From Endoryza sp044226045 (GTDB lineage Bacteria > Bacteroidota > Bacteroidia > Chitinophagales > Chitinophagaceae), in assembly GCA_044226045.1 (NCBI GenBank), contig JBGAHR010000009.1:51811-115810 (forward strand): DNA of 64,000 nucleotides. Direction: 5' to 3'. This document shows positions 40,960 to 50,806 of the stretch, one piece after another. Positions within the stretch are counted from its first letter, which is position 1; the number at the start of each line of letters is the position of its first letter. A model generated the notes under the pieces. The model was not told where the DNA came from. It saw nothing but the letters and a program-made list of their open reading frames with translations, and did not search any database. Both the position numbers and the translations under genes were made by a program.

Positions 40960-43950
40960 TTGCGCCGCAAATATTTAAAGGTTTTGACCCGGATTTTTTT
41001 ACTTTTCTCTCTCTTCTTCTTTGGTTGGCTGAACCAGGGTTCGGCTCAGTCTATACCCGCCTTGTCTTTTGAGATCAAAAAACCCCAAAAACTGGAGAAT
41101 AAAAAACTGGGTTCCGAACGCAATGCCGATAAAAAATTCACTTTCCCCCGTCGCATCATCCAAAACACTTATACCCATTTCAACTGGGAGTTCAATGCAC
41201 GGGAAAAACTCAATGAGATCATTGAAAGAGCGCGGATGGCACATCGCGACGACTATAACCAACTGCTTTCTTTTTACAACTATTCACTGGAAAACACCAC
41301 CCGCGACAGCATTGAACTGGACTCTGTGATCTGGAAAGCGAATGCCGGAATTCTCCTGCACGATTTGAGAAACGACTGGGTTGATAATCTCTACATGCTA
41401 ATGGGAAAAGCCTATTACATGCGACAGGTTTTCGATACCGCCTACCTGACTTTCCAGTATATCAACTACGCATTTTCGCCCAAAGAATCGGATGGTTATG
41501 ACATTCCCATTGGAAGCAATTCCACAGAAGGCGGAAATGCCTTTTCCATCTCGACTCCGGAAAAGAGAAATTTCGTCAAGAAAGTATTTACCGAACCTCC
41601 CAGCAGAAACGAATCATTCATCTGGCTGATCCGCACTTATATCGCCACCGGTGAATACCCGGAAGCAGCCGGTATGATTGAAACCCTCAAACACGATCCC
41701 AAATTTCCCGAACGCCTGCAAAGCGAGTTAAGCGAAATGCAGGCATTGTGGTTTTACGAACAGCAGATATTTGATTCCGCTGCATTCTACCTGGAAAAAG
41801 CACTGCCTTCTGCCGATGGCAGGGAAGAAAAAGCCCGGTGGGAATACCTGATCGGACAATTGTACGAAGTAAGCCGTCAGCCAGCCAAAGCACAGGAATT
41901 TTACGAGCGGAGTGTGCAGCATACATTAAATCCGGTACTGGAAGTCTATGGTCGTTTAAATTCCATCAGGCAAAATCGCGGAGATGAAAAAGCCATCCAG
42001 GAAAACCTGGATAAGCTGATGAAAATGGCCAGGAAAGATCGGTACACCAATTACAGGGATATTATCTATTATTCAGCGGCGCAAATTGAACTCGAAAGAA
42101 ATAACACTACCGCAGCCAAGGCCCTGTTGCTGAAATCAACAAAAGCCGCCATCGACAAAAGTGCGGATCGAAACCAGAAATCACGATCATTCCTGCTCCT
42201 GGGCGATTTGTCATATAAAGAAGCAGCCTATATTGATGCCAAAAACTATTACGACAGCGTACAAAATACAGAGGTAGTCCCCAATATTGATACTTTCAAT
42301 CAGCGAAAGGCAGTACTGGGTAAAATTTTCGAGTACGCCTCCGTGATACAACGGCAGGACAGCCTTCAAAGAATAGCGGCCATGCCGGAAGCTGAGCGGG
42401 ATGCTTTCATCAGGAAACTGGTTAAAAAGTTAAGGAAGCAGCAGGGTCTCAAAGAAGAAGAACCCGTTGCAGGCAACAACCCGGTTAATCCAACCAATAC
42501 GGCTCCCTCCGACCTGTTTGATAATTCTAAGGGAGACTGGTATTTCTATAATGCATCGTTGAAGTCAAAAGGTTATACCGATTTCAGGGGAAAATGGGGA
42601 ACCCGGCCAAACGTAGACAACTGGCGCAGAATAGCGGCTGTTGAAAAAGCAGTTCAACAAAAAGCAAACGCGGGCGATAACAAAGGAAGAACTGCCCAGA
42701 GCGAACCGGATGACGGGGTCATCAGCTTTGAAGCGCTCTTGAACAAGCTTCCCATCACTCCCGAGAAAAAGCAACAATCCAGCGACTCCATGGAGAACGC
42801 GCAAATTGAATTGGGAAAAGCGCTGATGGAAGGCTTGGAAGACTACCCTGCAGCCATACACGAACTGGATGCTTTTGCGCAGAAATTCCAGTATTCGAGC
42901 CGACGACCGGAAGCACTCAGATATTTGTACTATTGTTACCTGAAAACAGGAAACACCGGAAAAGCCAACCTGATTAAAACCGAATTACAGCAGCGATACA
43001 AAGGATCGGAAGAGGAAAAAATGATTTCCAACCCTGTCAAATCGGACCAGGCCGACAAACAAAAAGAAGCGATGGACCGGGCCTATGACAAGATCTATAC
43101 GCTCTTCATCGAAGGAAAATTTGAGGAAGCCCTTGTAGAAAAAAAGAAAGCGGATAGCTTGTTCTCGCGCAATTATTGGACAGCCCAGTTGTTATACATC
43201 CAATCCATTTATTATATCCACCAACGCCAGGATGATTCGGCAAAATCCACCCTGCAGGATATTATCAATGTGTTTCCGTCAAGCCAGATGGCGACACGCG
43301 CGCAGAATATCATCAACGTGTTGGGAAGAAGAAAAGAAATTGAAGATTACCTTACCAATTTGAAGATTGAAAGGCCATCCGAAGATTCAATGGTGATCAT
43401 AGAAGATAAGCCAACACGAACACAGCCGGTCACCCAGGCAGACAAGCCGGTGGTCAGGGACAACAAAACATCAGACTCCGCACAGGTGAAAACGGTGCCA
43501 CCAGCTACAAACCCGGGAAACAAGAAGGATAGTGCGCAAGCCAAATCTATTGTGCCGCTGAAAGTAGCCTTTACGCACGACCCTGCCCTCCCCCATTATG
43601 TGCTGATTATGGTTAACAAAGTGGATGGTGTATTCGTAACGGAAACCAAAAACGCTTTTAACCGGTATAACAAACAGAATTTCTACAACAAACAAATAGA
43701 TATCAGCAGCGAAATAATCGATGAGAATAACCGCATTGTGCTGATGGCAGGCTTTGAAAATGCCGAGGCGGCACTGGCTTATGTAGAAAAAATCAAAAAG
43801 ATCGCTTCTACCGAGATTATTCCCTGGTTACCGGTTGAAAAATACTCGTTTGGCGTGATCTCAGGGCCAAACCTCGAAATACTCAAATCGAGCAAGGATA
43901 TCGCCGAATACCGCAAGTTCCTGGCAGGTTATTTCCCCGGAAAATTCTGA
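40960..43950 (+). CDS. TPR protein, PorW/SprE-like (type IX secretion/gliding)
   Basis: 996 residues from a TTG at 40960, preceded by an AT-rich promoter region. Signal peptide about 1-30. Residues 75-500 and 610-800 are TPR helices (WVDNLYMLMGKAYYMRQVFDTAYLTFQYI; EKARWEYLIGQLYEVSRQPAKAQEFYE; RYLYYCYLKTGNTGKANLIKTEL). A Pro/Thr/Asp-rich linker (about 800-860) leads to a C-terminal domain (DPALPHYVLIMVNKVDG...ENAEAALAYVEKIKK). This layout is that of SprE/PorW, a periplasmic lipoprotein bridging the T9SS energy and outer membrane parts; here no lipobox Cys is clear. Confidence 0.8.
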   Translation: MRRKYLKVLTRIFLLFSLFFFGWLNQGSAQSIPALSFEIKKPQKLENKKLGSERNADKKFTFPRRIIQNTYTHFNWEFNAREKLNEIIERARMAHRDDYNQLLSFYNYSLENTTRDSIELDSVIWKANAGILLHDLRNDWVDNLYMLMGKAYYMRQVFDTAYLTFQYINYAFSPKESDGYDIPIGSNSTEGGNAFSISTPEKRNFVKKVFTEPPSRNESFIWLIRTYIATGEYPEAAGMIETLKHDPKFPERLQSELSEMQALWFYEQQIFDSAAFYLEKALPSADGREEKARWEYLIGQLYEVSRQPAKAQEFYERSVQHTLNPVLEVYGRLNSIRQNRGDEKAIQENLDKLMKMARKDRYTNYRDIIYYSAAQIELERNNTTAAKALLLKSTKAAIDKSADRNQKSRSFLLLGDLSYKEAAYIDAKNYYDSVQNTEVVPNIDTFNQRKAVLGKIFEYASVIQRQDSLQRIAAMPEAERDAFIRKLVKKLRKQQGLKEEEPVAGNNPVNPTNTAPSDLFDNSKGDWYFYNASLKSKGYTDFRGKWGTRPNVDNWRRIAAVEKAVQQKANAGDNKGRTAQSEPDDGVISFEALLNKLPITPEKKQQSSDSMENAQIELGKALMEGLEDYPAAIHELDAFAQKFQYSSRRPEALRYLYYCYLKTGNTGKANLIKTELQQRYKGSEEEKMISNPVKSDQADKQKEAMDRAYDKIYTLFIEGKFEEALVEKKKADSLFSRNYWTAQLLYIQSIYYIHQRQDDSAKSTLQDIINVFPSSQMATRAQNIINVLGRRKEIEDYLTNLKIERPSEDSMVIIEDKPTRTQPVTQADKPVVRDNKTSDSAQVKTVPPATNPGNKKDSAQAKSIVPLKVAFTHDPALPHYVLIMVNKVDGVFVTETKNAFNRYNKQNFYNKQIDISSEIIDENNRIVLMAGFENAEAALAYVEKIKKIASTEIIPWLPVEKYSFGVISGPNLEILKSSKDIAEYRKFLAGYFPGKF

Positions 43951-44083
43951 GGTCACCCACGCCCAATACAAATCTTTCCCAACAAAAAATTAAATGGTTC
44001 CCTAAAACCGCCAGGCATCCTGTTAGCGGCTGTTTTAAGCATGATTTTTGTCTTATCTTTCGCCAGCCAACAATTCCAATATT

Positions 44084-46489
44084 ATGTCACGTTCCGTCCG
44101 CATTTTCTGGAGAATTTTTTTCGGTGGTTTCGCCGCCTTTATCCTGTTACTGGTTTTGATCAATTTTGGTGTTTTTGGTAAAATGCCATCCTTGGCTGAA
44201 CTGGAAAACCCATCTATCACTTTGGCCACGGAGGTATTGGGTGACGACGGAACGCCGATGGGTAAATACTATAAGGAACGGGGTAACCGGAGTAATGTAA
44301 GTTATAAGGATATTTCCAAATATGTGATAGATGCCCTGATTGCTACAGAAGACGAACGATTCTATGATCACTCGGGGATTGATGCGAAGGGCGTGGTTCG
44401 TGCCGTTGTATTCCTGGGCCAGAAAGGTGGTGGCAGTACCATTACCCAGCAGTTGGCGTTGAACATGTTTGATGAAAGGGCCAGCAATAAAATCGCGCGA
44501 TCTATTCAAAAACTCAAAGAGTGGATTATCGCGGTAAAATTGGAAAGAAATTTCACCAAACAGGAAATCATTGCACTTTACCTGAATACGGTTTCATTTA
44601 GTGAGAACGTATACGGAATTCGCAATGCCGCCCGAACCTTCTTTCAAAAGGAACCGGATCGCCTGAATTTGCAGGAAGCAGCCGTACTGGTGGGAATGGT
44701 TAATGGACCTGCCATCTTCAACCCTCGAAAATATCCAAAGGCAGCAGTCGATCGCCGCAACCTGGTGATTAGTCGGATGGTGACGAATGGATTTATCTCG
44801 GAAGCGGAAGGTAATGCGGCAAAAGCCAGTCCTATCCAGCTTAACTTCAAGAAGGTGGATGAAAACAATGGAATTGCGCCTTACTTCCTCGACGTTATCC
44901 GGGAGGAACTGAAAAAATGGTGCAAGGAGAACAAGAAATCCGATGGTGAAAATTATGATCTCTATTCTGACGGTCTGAAGGTTTACACTTCAATAAGTCC
45001 CCGCATGCAATTGTATGCAGAAGAAGCCGTAGCCAAACACATGCCGGTATTGCAAAGAGTGTTGGCGGCACAGGCCAGTCTGAAAACAGATGCAGTTTGG
45101 AGAGGCCATGAAAACGTACTGCTGTCGGCCATGAAAAACAGCGATCGCTGGGACAGGCTGAAAGAAGAGGGATTGAATGACGAGGAAATCAAAAAGACAT
45201 TTTTTGTAAAAACCAAAATGAAGGTGTTCGCCTGGAATCCCCAGCGAGAAAAAGACACCATCATGACCCCATATGATTCCATAAAATACCACCGCGAAAT
45301 GCTGCAAACCGCTTTCATGGTAATGGACCCCATGACGGGACAGGTGAAAGCCTGGGTAGGCGGAATCGATTTCAGGAACTATAAATACGATCACGTTAAC
45401 CTGAAAACAAAAAGGCAGGTTGGTTCTTCCATTAAACCTTTCCTCTATGCATTGGCGATGGAAGAATATGGTTTCACTCCCGAAACCGAGTGCGAAGCAA
45501 CCCAGCAATATTTCCCGGGATCGGGTTATGTACCGGCAAAGAACACAGGACGAACCGGAACAAGAACCATGGCCAATGCACTGGCCTGGTCAATTAATGA
45601 AGTAGCAGCCTACCTCATCAAACAAACGACCCCTAAACGATTTGCCGACTTTTTAAAGCAGATCAATATACCAACCAAAGTTGAACCCTACCCTTCCATC
45701 AGCCTTGGATCCTGCGATCTTTCCCTGTTTGAAATGATGTGGGGTTATACGATGTTCCCAACGGGAGGATTCAGCACCAAGCCAATTTATATTACCCGCA
45801 TTGAAGATAAAAATGGTAATGTGCTGGCCCGGTTCGACAATACAGAAAGAAAAGAAGTGATCAGCCAGACTACAGCCTATACCATGAGCCGAATGATGCA
45901 GGGAGTGGTTGACTATGGTACTGCTGCAGGTTTGAGGGGTCGCCTGGGGATTGCTGAAATGGGCGGTAAAACCGGAACGACCAATGATAACTCAGACGGA
46001 TGGTTCCTGGGTTTCACTCCGCAACTGTTGGGCGGCGTCTGGGTGGGATGCGATGACCGCTTTATCAAACTGGAAAGCGGACTGGGTTATGGCGGTAAGG
46101 CTGCGCTGCCCATCTGGGAATATTTTTTCCAGAAGGTATTTGCCGATAAAACACTCGGATTTGATCGCAATGTCAAGTTCACTCAACCGGAAAACCTTAG
46201 AAATAATTTCAACCCGGCCCTGTTTGATCCAACTCCACCGGATGTGCAGGATGAAGGTACAAATGAAGAAGCCGATCAATACCTGGGTAAACCAGATACA
46301 CAGGATATCCCCGTAGATTCCAGGCAATCTCTCGAAGAACAAAAAGTACTGCAGGAAGCGAATGACAAAAAGAACCAGGTTCCTGCGGTAGAGAAAAAGG
46401 CAGAAAACAAGGAACCCGAAAAACCCGATGAGAAAAAGAAGAAGCAGGGATTCTTCAAAAGAATGTTCCGCAAAAAAGACAATAACTAA
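44084..46489 (+). CDS. bifunctional class A penicillin-binding protein (PBP1A type)
   Basis: 801 residues. A cytoplasmic tail and membrane helix (about 10-32) are followed by a GT51 transglycosylase domain (TEDERFYDHSGIDAKGVVRA, with catalytic Glu; GGGSTITQQLALN). The transpeptidase domain has S-x-x-K in SSIKPF (about 449), S-x-N in SINE (about 504) and KTGTT (about 629). The C-terminal 70 residues are Lys/Glu/Pro-rich and end in a basic cluster (KKKKQGFFKRMFRKK). It polymerises and crosslinks peptidoglycan. A TATCTTTC near 44053-44060 is a plausible promoter. Confidence 0.95.
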   Translation: MSRSVRIFWRIFFGGFAAFILLLVLINFGVFGKMPSLAELENPSITLATEVLGDDGTPMGKYYKERGNRSNVSYKDISKYVIDALIATEDERFYDHSGIDAKGVVRAVVFLGQKGGGSTITQQLALNMFDERASNKIARSIQKLKEWIIAVKLERNFTKQEIIALYLNTVSFSENVYGIRNAARTFFQKEPDRLNLQEAAVLVGMVNGPAIFNPRKYPKAAVDRRNLVISRMVTNGFISEAEGNAAKASPIQLNFKKVDENNGIAPYFLDVIREELKKWCKENKKSDGENYDLYSDGLKVYTSISPRMQLYAEEAVAKHMPVLQRVLAAQASLKTDAVWRGHENVLLSAMKNSDRWDRLKEEGLNDEEIKKTFFVKTKMKVFAWNPQREKDTIMTPYDSIKYHREMLQTAFMVMDPMTGQVKAWVGGIDFRNYKYDHVNLKTKRQVGSSIKPFLYALAMEEYGFTPETECEATQQYFPGSGYVPAKNTGRTGTRTMANALAWSINEVAAYLIKQTTPKRFADFLKQINIPTKVEPYPSISLGSCDLSLFEMMWGYTMFPTGGFSTKPIYITRIEDKNGNVLARFDNTERKEVISQTTAYTMSRMMQGVVDYGTAAGLRGRLGIAEMGGKTGTTNDNSDGWFLGFTPQLLGGVWVGCDDRFIKLESGLGYGGKAALPIWEYFFQKVFADKTLGFDRNVKFTQPENLRNNFNPALFDPTPPDVQDEGTNEEADQYLGKPDTQDIPVDSRQSLEEQKVLQEANDKKNQVPAVEKKAENKEPEKPDEKKKKQGFFKRMFRKKDNN

Positions 46490-46501
46490 CCGGAATTATT
46501 T

Positions 46502-47236
46502 TTACTCAGCCGTAGAACGTGTTTGTAAAATGGACACGATCCGGGAAAGTTCGTCTTCGTCTGCCATCACTACCTGACCAATGTCGAGTACTGCCGGATT
46601 CTTGAATTCAACCTCATCCGGAATGATTTTTCGGGCTGAGGTGTGGAATTCGGTTGCGCCGGTATTGATAAGTTTTTCAATATTGGAGGATCGAACACCG
46701 GCACCGGGCATGATGATGATCCTTCCATTGGATTGTTCCACCAATTTTGTCAATAGCTCAGTGGCTTCGGGTGCGGCACTTTTCTGTCCGCTGGTGAGCA
46801 CTCTTTCACAACCACAATCGATCAACTGTTCCAGTGCTTCGAAAGGATCGGGAGCCGCGTCAAAAACCCGGTTGCTCGTAACCCCCAAGGGGTAAGCTTT
46901 GTCGACGATTCGCCTGAACCGGTCCACATCAATCTGACCGTTCTTCAATTGAATTCCCACTGATATCCCGTCGCAGCCAAGTTCCTTGCAAAGCTGAATA
47001 TCTTTCAGCATGATGTCGAACTCTTCCTCATCATAGAAATAATTACCGCACCTGGGGCGAATGATTGGATACAACTGAATATGCAGTTTCTCCCTTGCCT
47101 GACGGATAACGCCGTAAGAAGGTGTTGTACCTCCTTCAACCGGGTTATCGCATAATTCTACACGTACAGCGCCTACATGCTGGGCGATCAGGCAGGATTG
47201 TATGTTAAAGGAGCAAACCTCCAGGGATAGTTTCAT
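46502..47236 (-). CDS. cutC: CutC family protein
   Basis: 244 residues, TIM-barrel. Family marks: LEVCSFNIQSCLIAQHVGAVRVELCDNPVEGGTTPSYG at the start, IIRPRCGNYFYDEEEFDIM, GVTSNRVFDAAPDPFEALEQLIDCGCERVLTSG and IIIMPGAGV. It was named for copper homeostasis in E. coli, but a role in metal handling is not secure; newer work suggests a lyase/hydrolase. The 12-nt gap to the convergent PBP gene leaves no room for a long terminator. Confidence 0.93.
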   Translation of the reverse strand: MKLSLEVCSFNIQSCLIAQHVGAVRVELCDNPVEGGTTPSYGVIRQAREKLHIQLYPIIRPRCGNYFYDEEEFDIMLKDIQLCKELGCDGISVGIQLKNGQIDVDRFRRIVDKAYPLGVTSNRVFDAAPDPFEALEQLIDCGCERVLTSGQKSAAPEATELLTKLVEQSNGRIIIMPGAGVRSSNIEKLINTGATEFHTSARKIIPDEVEFKNPAVLDIGQVVMADEDELSRIVSILQTRSTAE

Positions 47237-47272
47237 AATATTTCGTGCAAGGTTGAAATGGAAATAAGAAGA

Positions 47273-48304
47273 TCAGATCAATGATTTGGAAGTATATAAT
47301 TTCTCGATGGAATTGGTTTTGACTGCAAAGGAAAATCCCTTTTGCAACGCGAAACCACCAAACTCACCTTTCTTATTGATGGCGATAAATCCTATTTGTA
47401 TCTGTTTGCTTTTCTCGCCTTTGATTCGCAGGATGCGCTCAACGGCCTTGCGACAGGCCTGCTCCGGTTTAAGTCCCTGGCGCATCAACTCCACAACGGT
47501 ATGTGATCCCGCGATCCGAATAACATCCTCTCCCTGTCCGGTGGCGGTAGCAGCCCCCACTTCATTGTCAACAAACAGTCCTGCCCCAATGATGGGTGAA
47601 TCTCCCAATCTTCCTCTCATTTTAAAACCCATTCCACTCGTTGTGCAGCTTCCGCTGAGGTTACCTTTTGCATCCATCGCTATCATGCCGATGGTGTCGT
47701 GATTCAACTCTCCATTGTCGAGGTATTGGGGAGCAAAAGGCCCGTGACCGTTCTGTTTATTTTCGATGTTGATAACGGGTTTGTATTCTGATTTCTTCAA
47801 CCATTCTTTATACGCCCTTTCCGCATCGGGACTGAGTTTTTGTTCTTCCAGCGGGAATCCTTCAGCTACTGCAAATTGCTGCGCGCCGCTTCCGACCAGC
47901 ATCACATGCGGTGTTTTTTCCATTACTCTTCTGGCTACAGAAACAGGGTGCTTAATTCGCTCGAGAAAAGCCACACTGCCACAATTAGCGAATTCGTCCA
48001 TGATACAGGCATCGAGTGTTACAAATCCGTCGCGGTCCGGGTTGGCTCCTAATCCTACACAACAGTTTTGTGAGGCCTCAGTCACCTTCACGCCTGCTTC
48101 CACCGCATCCAGGGCTCTCCCTCCCTGCCCCAGAATTTCCCAGGCGCCTTTATTGGCCGCAATACCTGCATCCCAGGTTGAAATAACAACGGGTTGACCG
48201 GTAACTGTTGGATAATGTTCTTCGTTCGCCCATACTTTCTTTCCAAATAATACGGCTACGGAGCTGAATGCCGAAGTCTGTAAGAATTTTCTTCTCGATG
48301 ACAT
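47273..48304 (-). CDS. N4-(beta-N-acetylglucosaminyl)-L-asparaginase / isoaspartyl peptidase
   Basis: 343 residues with a twin-arginine signal (SSRRKFLQTSAFSSVAVLFG), so exported folded. Ntn-hydrolase: precursor cleavage at HDTIGMIAMD makes Thr204 the N-terminal nucleophile. GSCTTSGMGFKMRGRLGDSPIIGAGLFVDNEVGAATATGQGED is the strongly conserved beta-subunit start. It hydrolyses GlcNAc-Asn from glycoproteins or isoaspartyl peptides. Together with the GH20, GH29 and CocE-type genes nearby, it suits glycoprotein breakdown. Confidence 0.93.
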   Translation of the reverse strand: MSSRRKFLQTSAFSSVAVLFGKKVWANEEHYPTVTGQPVVISTWDAGIAANKGAWEILGQGGRALDAVEAGVKVTEASQNCCVGLGANPDRDGFVTLDACIMDEFANCGSVAFLERIKHPVSVARRVMEKTPHVMLVGSGAQQFAVAEGFPLEEQKLSPDAERAYKEWLKKSEYKPVINIENKQNGHGPFAPQYLDNGELNHDTIGMIAMDAKGNLSGSCTTSGMGFKMRGRLGDSPIIGAGLFVDNEVGAATATGQGEDVIRIAGSHTVVELMRQGLKPEQACRKAVERILRIKGEKSKQIQIGFIAINKKGEFGGFALQKGFSFAVKTNSIEKLYTSKSLI

Positions 48305-48378
48305 GCTGATCTGTTTATTTTAATGAAGGTAAGGAAATGACGGTCTAAGGAGGACAGCTTTTGTATGAAACCATTTCT

Positions 48379-48849
48379 TTATTGTCCCTGCATATAACGG
48401 GTAAGTCCGGCAATGGCCGTTTTGTGAACTTTATTTCGCAGGAAATGACTCCACCCCAGCAACCAACCGCTAATACCCAATGCCTGTCGGCTCCACTTCC
48501 AGAAATTGAACTGATCGGTGTGTTCGGTAATCCTGCCCTGTTGAATTCTCATGTGCGCTTTGATATGATTCACCACTTTTCTTCCCGTTTTGGAGAAGGT
48601 ATACTCGGCCGTCCAGTGACAGGTACAATATTCTTCGTCCAGTAATTGTATATTGGAATACTCTAATTTGAAATCACGGGCATTCCTGCATAACATTTCC
48701 CACATCGCGCCTACTTCCTGTCCTTCCAGCATACCGAATACCGGATCATTAAAAAGCGGATGATCGCTATAACAGGCTTTCATGCCGTCGGCATCCAACT
48801 TTTGAAAGGCCTGGTAGAAGTTATCAATTACTGACTTGTTATCGGTCAT
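48379..48849 (-). CDS. NTF2-like (SnoaL) domain protein
   Basis: 156 residues from the ATG at 48849; a second start four codons earlier is possible. The cone-shaped NTF2 fold is suggested by SVIDNFYQAFQKLDADGMKACYSDHPLFNDPVFG and the strand pair ITEHTDQFNFWKWSRQALG. Related proteins are isomerases or ligand carriers; no active-site pair is certain. Its start lies about 60 nt from the divergent CocE-type gene. Confidence 0.85.
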   Translation of the reverse strand: MTDNKSVIDNFYQAFQKLDADGMKACYSDHPLFNDPVFGMLEGQEVGAMWEMLCRNARDFKLEYSNIQLLDEEYCTCHWTAEYTFSKTGRKVVNHIKAHMRIQQGRITEHTDQFNFWKWSRQALGISGWLLGWSHFLRNKVHKTAIAGLTRYMQGQ

Positions 48850-48910
48850 AAAAAACGGCAATGAGTGTGTATTGAGAATCTGTAAATTTAAAGCTCCAAA
48901 ATTAAATCAC

Positions 48911-50776
48911 ATGAGAAAAAAGCTGTTGCTTTCATTGGTCGCATTGATGGCGATGATTATAACCAGGGCTCAGTTTTCACAGGACTCAGCCTGGATCAGG
49001 GACAACTACATCAAAAAAGAGTACATGATCCCTATGCGAGACGGGATAAAACTCTTTACAGCTGTTTATATGCCAAAGGATGCCACGGAAAAACATCCTA
49101 TTCTCATGACGCGAACACCCTATTCCTGTGCTCCTTACGGAGAAGATAAATGGCGCCCGTTCTGGTATTTTTATCATAGATATTACCTGCGTGAAAATTA
49201 CATCCTGGTGATACAGGACGTGCGGGGAAGGTGGATGAGCGAAGGGGAGTTTGTGGATGTACGTCCCTATAACCCCAATAAAACAGGAACAGAAACCGAC
49301 GAAGCCAGCGACACTTACGATGCCATCGACTGGCTTGTAAAAAACCTTCCCAATAACAATGGACGTGTCGGCGTAATGGGAATTTCCTATCCGGGATTTT
49401 ATTCAACCATGGCTGCTCTTAGCAATCACCCGGCGCTGAAAGCAGTAAGCCCCCAGGCGCCTGTGACCGATTGGTTCCAGGGAGATGATTTTCATCACAA
49501 CGGTGTATTCTTCCCGATGGATGGATTTGCCTTTTATTCCGGATTCGGAAAACCGCGCCCCAAACCAACTACTGTTGGTCAACCTGGCTATCAGTTTCCG
49601 GTTCACGACAACTATAAATTCTATCTCGATGCCGGTACCTTACCCAACCTGGCCAAACTGATCGGCGACAGCATCAAATTCTGGAAGGATCTCTATGCAC
49701 ATCCCAACCTGGACGAGTGGTGGAAAGCCCGCAATACCAGAAACTTTGTGCAAAACATCAGCAACAACATTCCTACCATGGTTGTCGGCGGTTTGTTCGA
49801 TGCCGAAGATTGTTTTGGCGCCTGGAGATTATATGGTGCAATCGAAAAGAAAGCACATAACGATAATAAACTGGTAATGGGCCCCTGGTATCATGGTCAA
49901 TGGTCTTCTCGCGATGGCAGCCAGCTCGGGAATGTGAGATTCGGATCCAATACTTCCGAATGGTACCAGAACCATATCGAAATACCGTATTTCAATTATC
50001 ACCTCAAGGGCAAGGGAGATATTTCAAAACAGGCGGAAGCCACCATCTTTTTCAGCGGTGCCAATGAGTGGAGAGAATTCAATCAATGGCCGCCTGCCGA
50101 ATCAACGCCAAGAGCTATTTATCTTGGAGAAAATGGGAAATTGACTTGGGATAAACCGGTCGGCAAAAACAGCTTCGACGAATACATCAGTGATCCTTCC
50201 AAACCGGTTCCCTACACGGAAGACGTACACCTCGATCGGACAATTGCCTACATGACCGACGACCAGCGCTTTGCTTCCCGCAGACCCGATGTTCTCAGCT
50301 ATCAAACCGATGTATTAACCGAAGACCTCACCCTGGCCGGTACGGTCGTGGCAGATTTGCTTACAAGCATCAGTACAACCGATGCGGATTTTGTAGTAAA
50401 AGTGATTGATGTTTTTCCAGATGATTTCAGTTATCCGGGTAATCCTTCCAACTATCCCATGAGCGCTTACCAGATGCTGGTCAGGGGTGAAATCATGAGA
50501 GGAAAATTCAGGAAAAGCTTTGAAAAACCCGAACCATTTAAACCCAATGCCATTGAAGAAGTTAAATTCGAACTACCGGATGTGGCACATACCTTCAAGA
50601 AAGGACATCGGCTGATGATACAAATACAAAGCACCTGGTTTCCGCTGGCGGATAGGAATCCACAAACTTTTGTCAATATTTATGAAGCACAGCCTTCCGA
50701 TTTCAAAAAGTCGACTATTCGAATTTTTCATGATGCCGTCAAATCCAGTTCCATCCTTTTACCGGTTCTAAAATAG
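48911..50776 (+). CDS. CocE/NonD family hydrolase (peptidase S15-type), copy 1
   Basis: 621 residues from the ATG at 48911; signal peptide 1-20 (ends TRAQ). Alpha/beta-hydrolase core with YVMGISYPGFYST as nucleophile elbow (GISYPG, Ser about 169), and VVGGLFDAEDCFGAWRLY for the acid. The C-terminal half is a jelly-roll (PENPAC-type domain, about 400-621). Family members are exported X-Pro dipeptidyl peptidases, glutaryl-7-ACA acylases or cocaine esterases. The tandem copy directly downstream is about half identical. Confidence 0.92.
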   Translation: MRKKLLLSLVALMAMIITRAQFSQDSAWIRDNYIKKEYMIPMRDGIKLFTAVYMPKDATEKHPILMTRTPYSCAPYGEDKWRPFWYFYHRYYLRENYILVIQDVRGRWMSEGEFVDVRPYNPNKTGTETDEASDTYDAIDWLVKNLPNNNGRVGVMGISYPGFYSTMAALSNHPALKAVSPQAPVTDWFQGDDFHHNGVFFPMDGFAFYSGFGKPRPKPTTVGQPGYQFPVHDNYKFYLDAGTLPNLAKLIGDSIKFWKDLYAHPNLDEWWKARNTRNFVQNISNNIPTMVVGGLFDAEDCFGAWRLYGAIEKKAHNDNKLVMGPWYHGQWSSRDGSQLGNVRFGSNTSEWYQNHIEIPYFNYHLKGKGDISKQAEATIFFSGANEWREFNQWPPAESTPRAIYLGENGKLTWDKPVGKNSFDEYISDPSKPVPYTEDVHLDRTIAYMTDDQRFASRRPDVLSYQTDVLTEDLTLAGTVVADLLTSISTTDADFVVKVIDVFPDDFSYPGNPSNYPMSAYQMLVRGEIMRGKFRKSFEKPEPFKPNAIEEVKFELPDVAHTFKKGHRLMIQIQSTWFPLADRNPQTFVNIYEAQPSDFKKSTIRIFHDAVKSSSILLPVLK

Positions 50777-50806
50777 TTTCGAACAAAGAATTTAATCTTC
50801 GCAAAC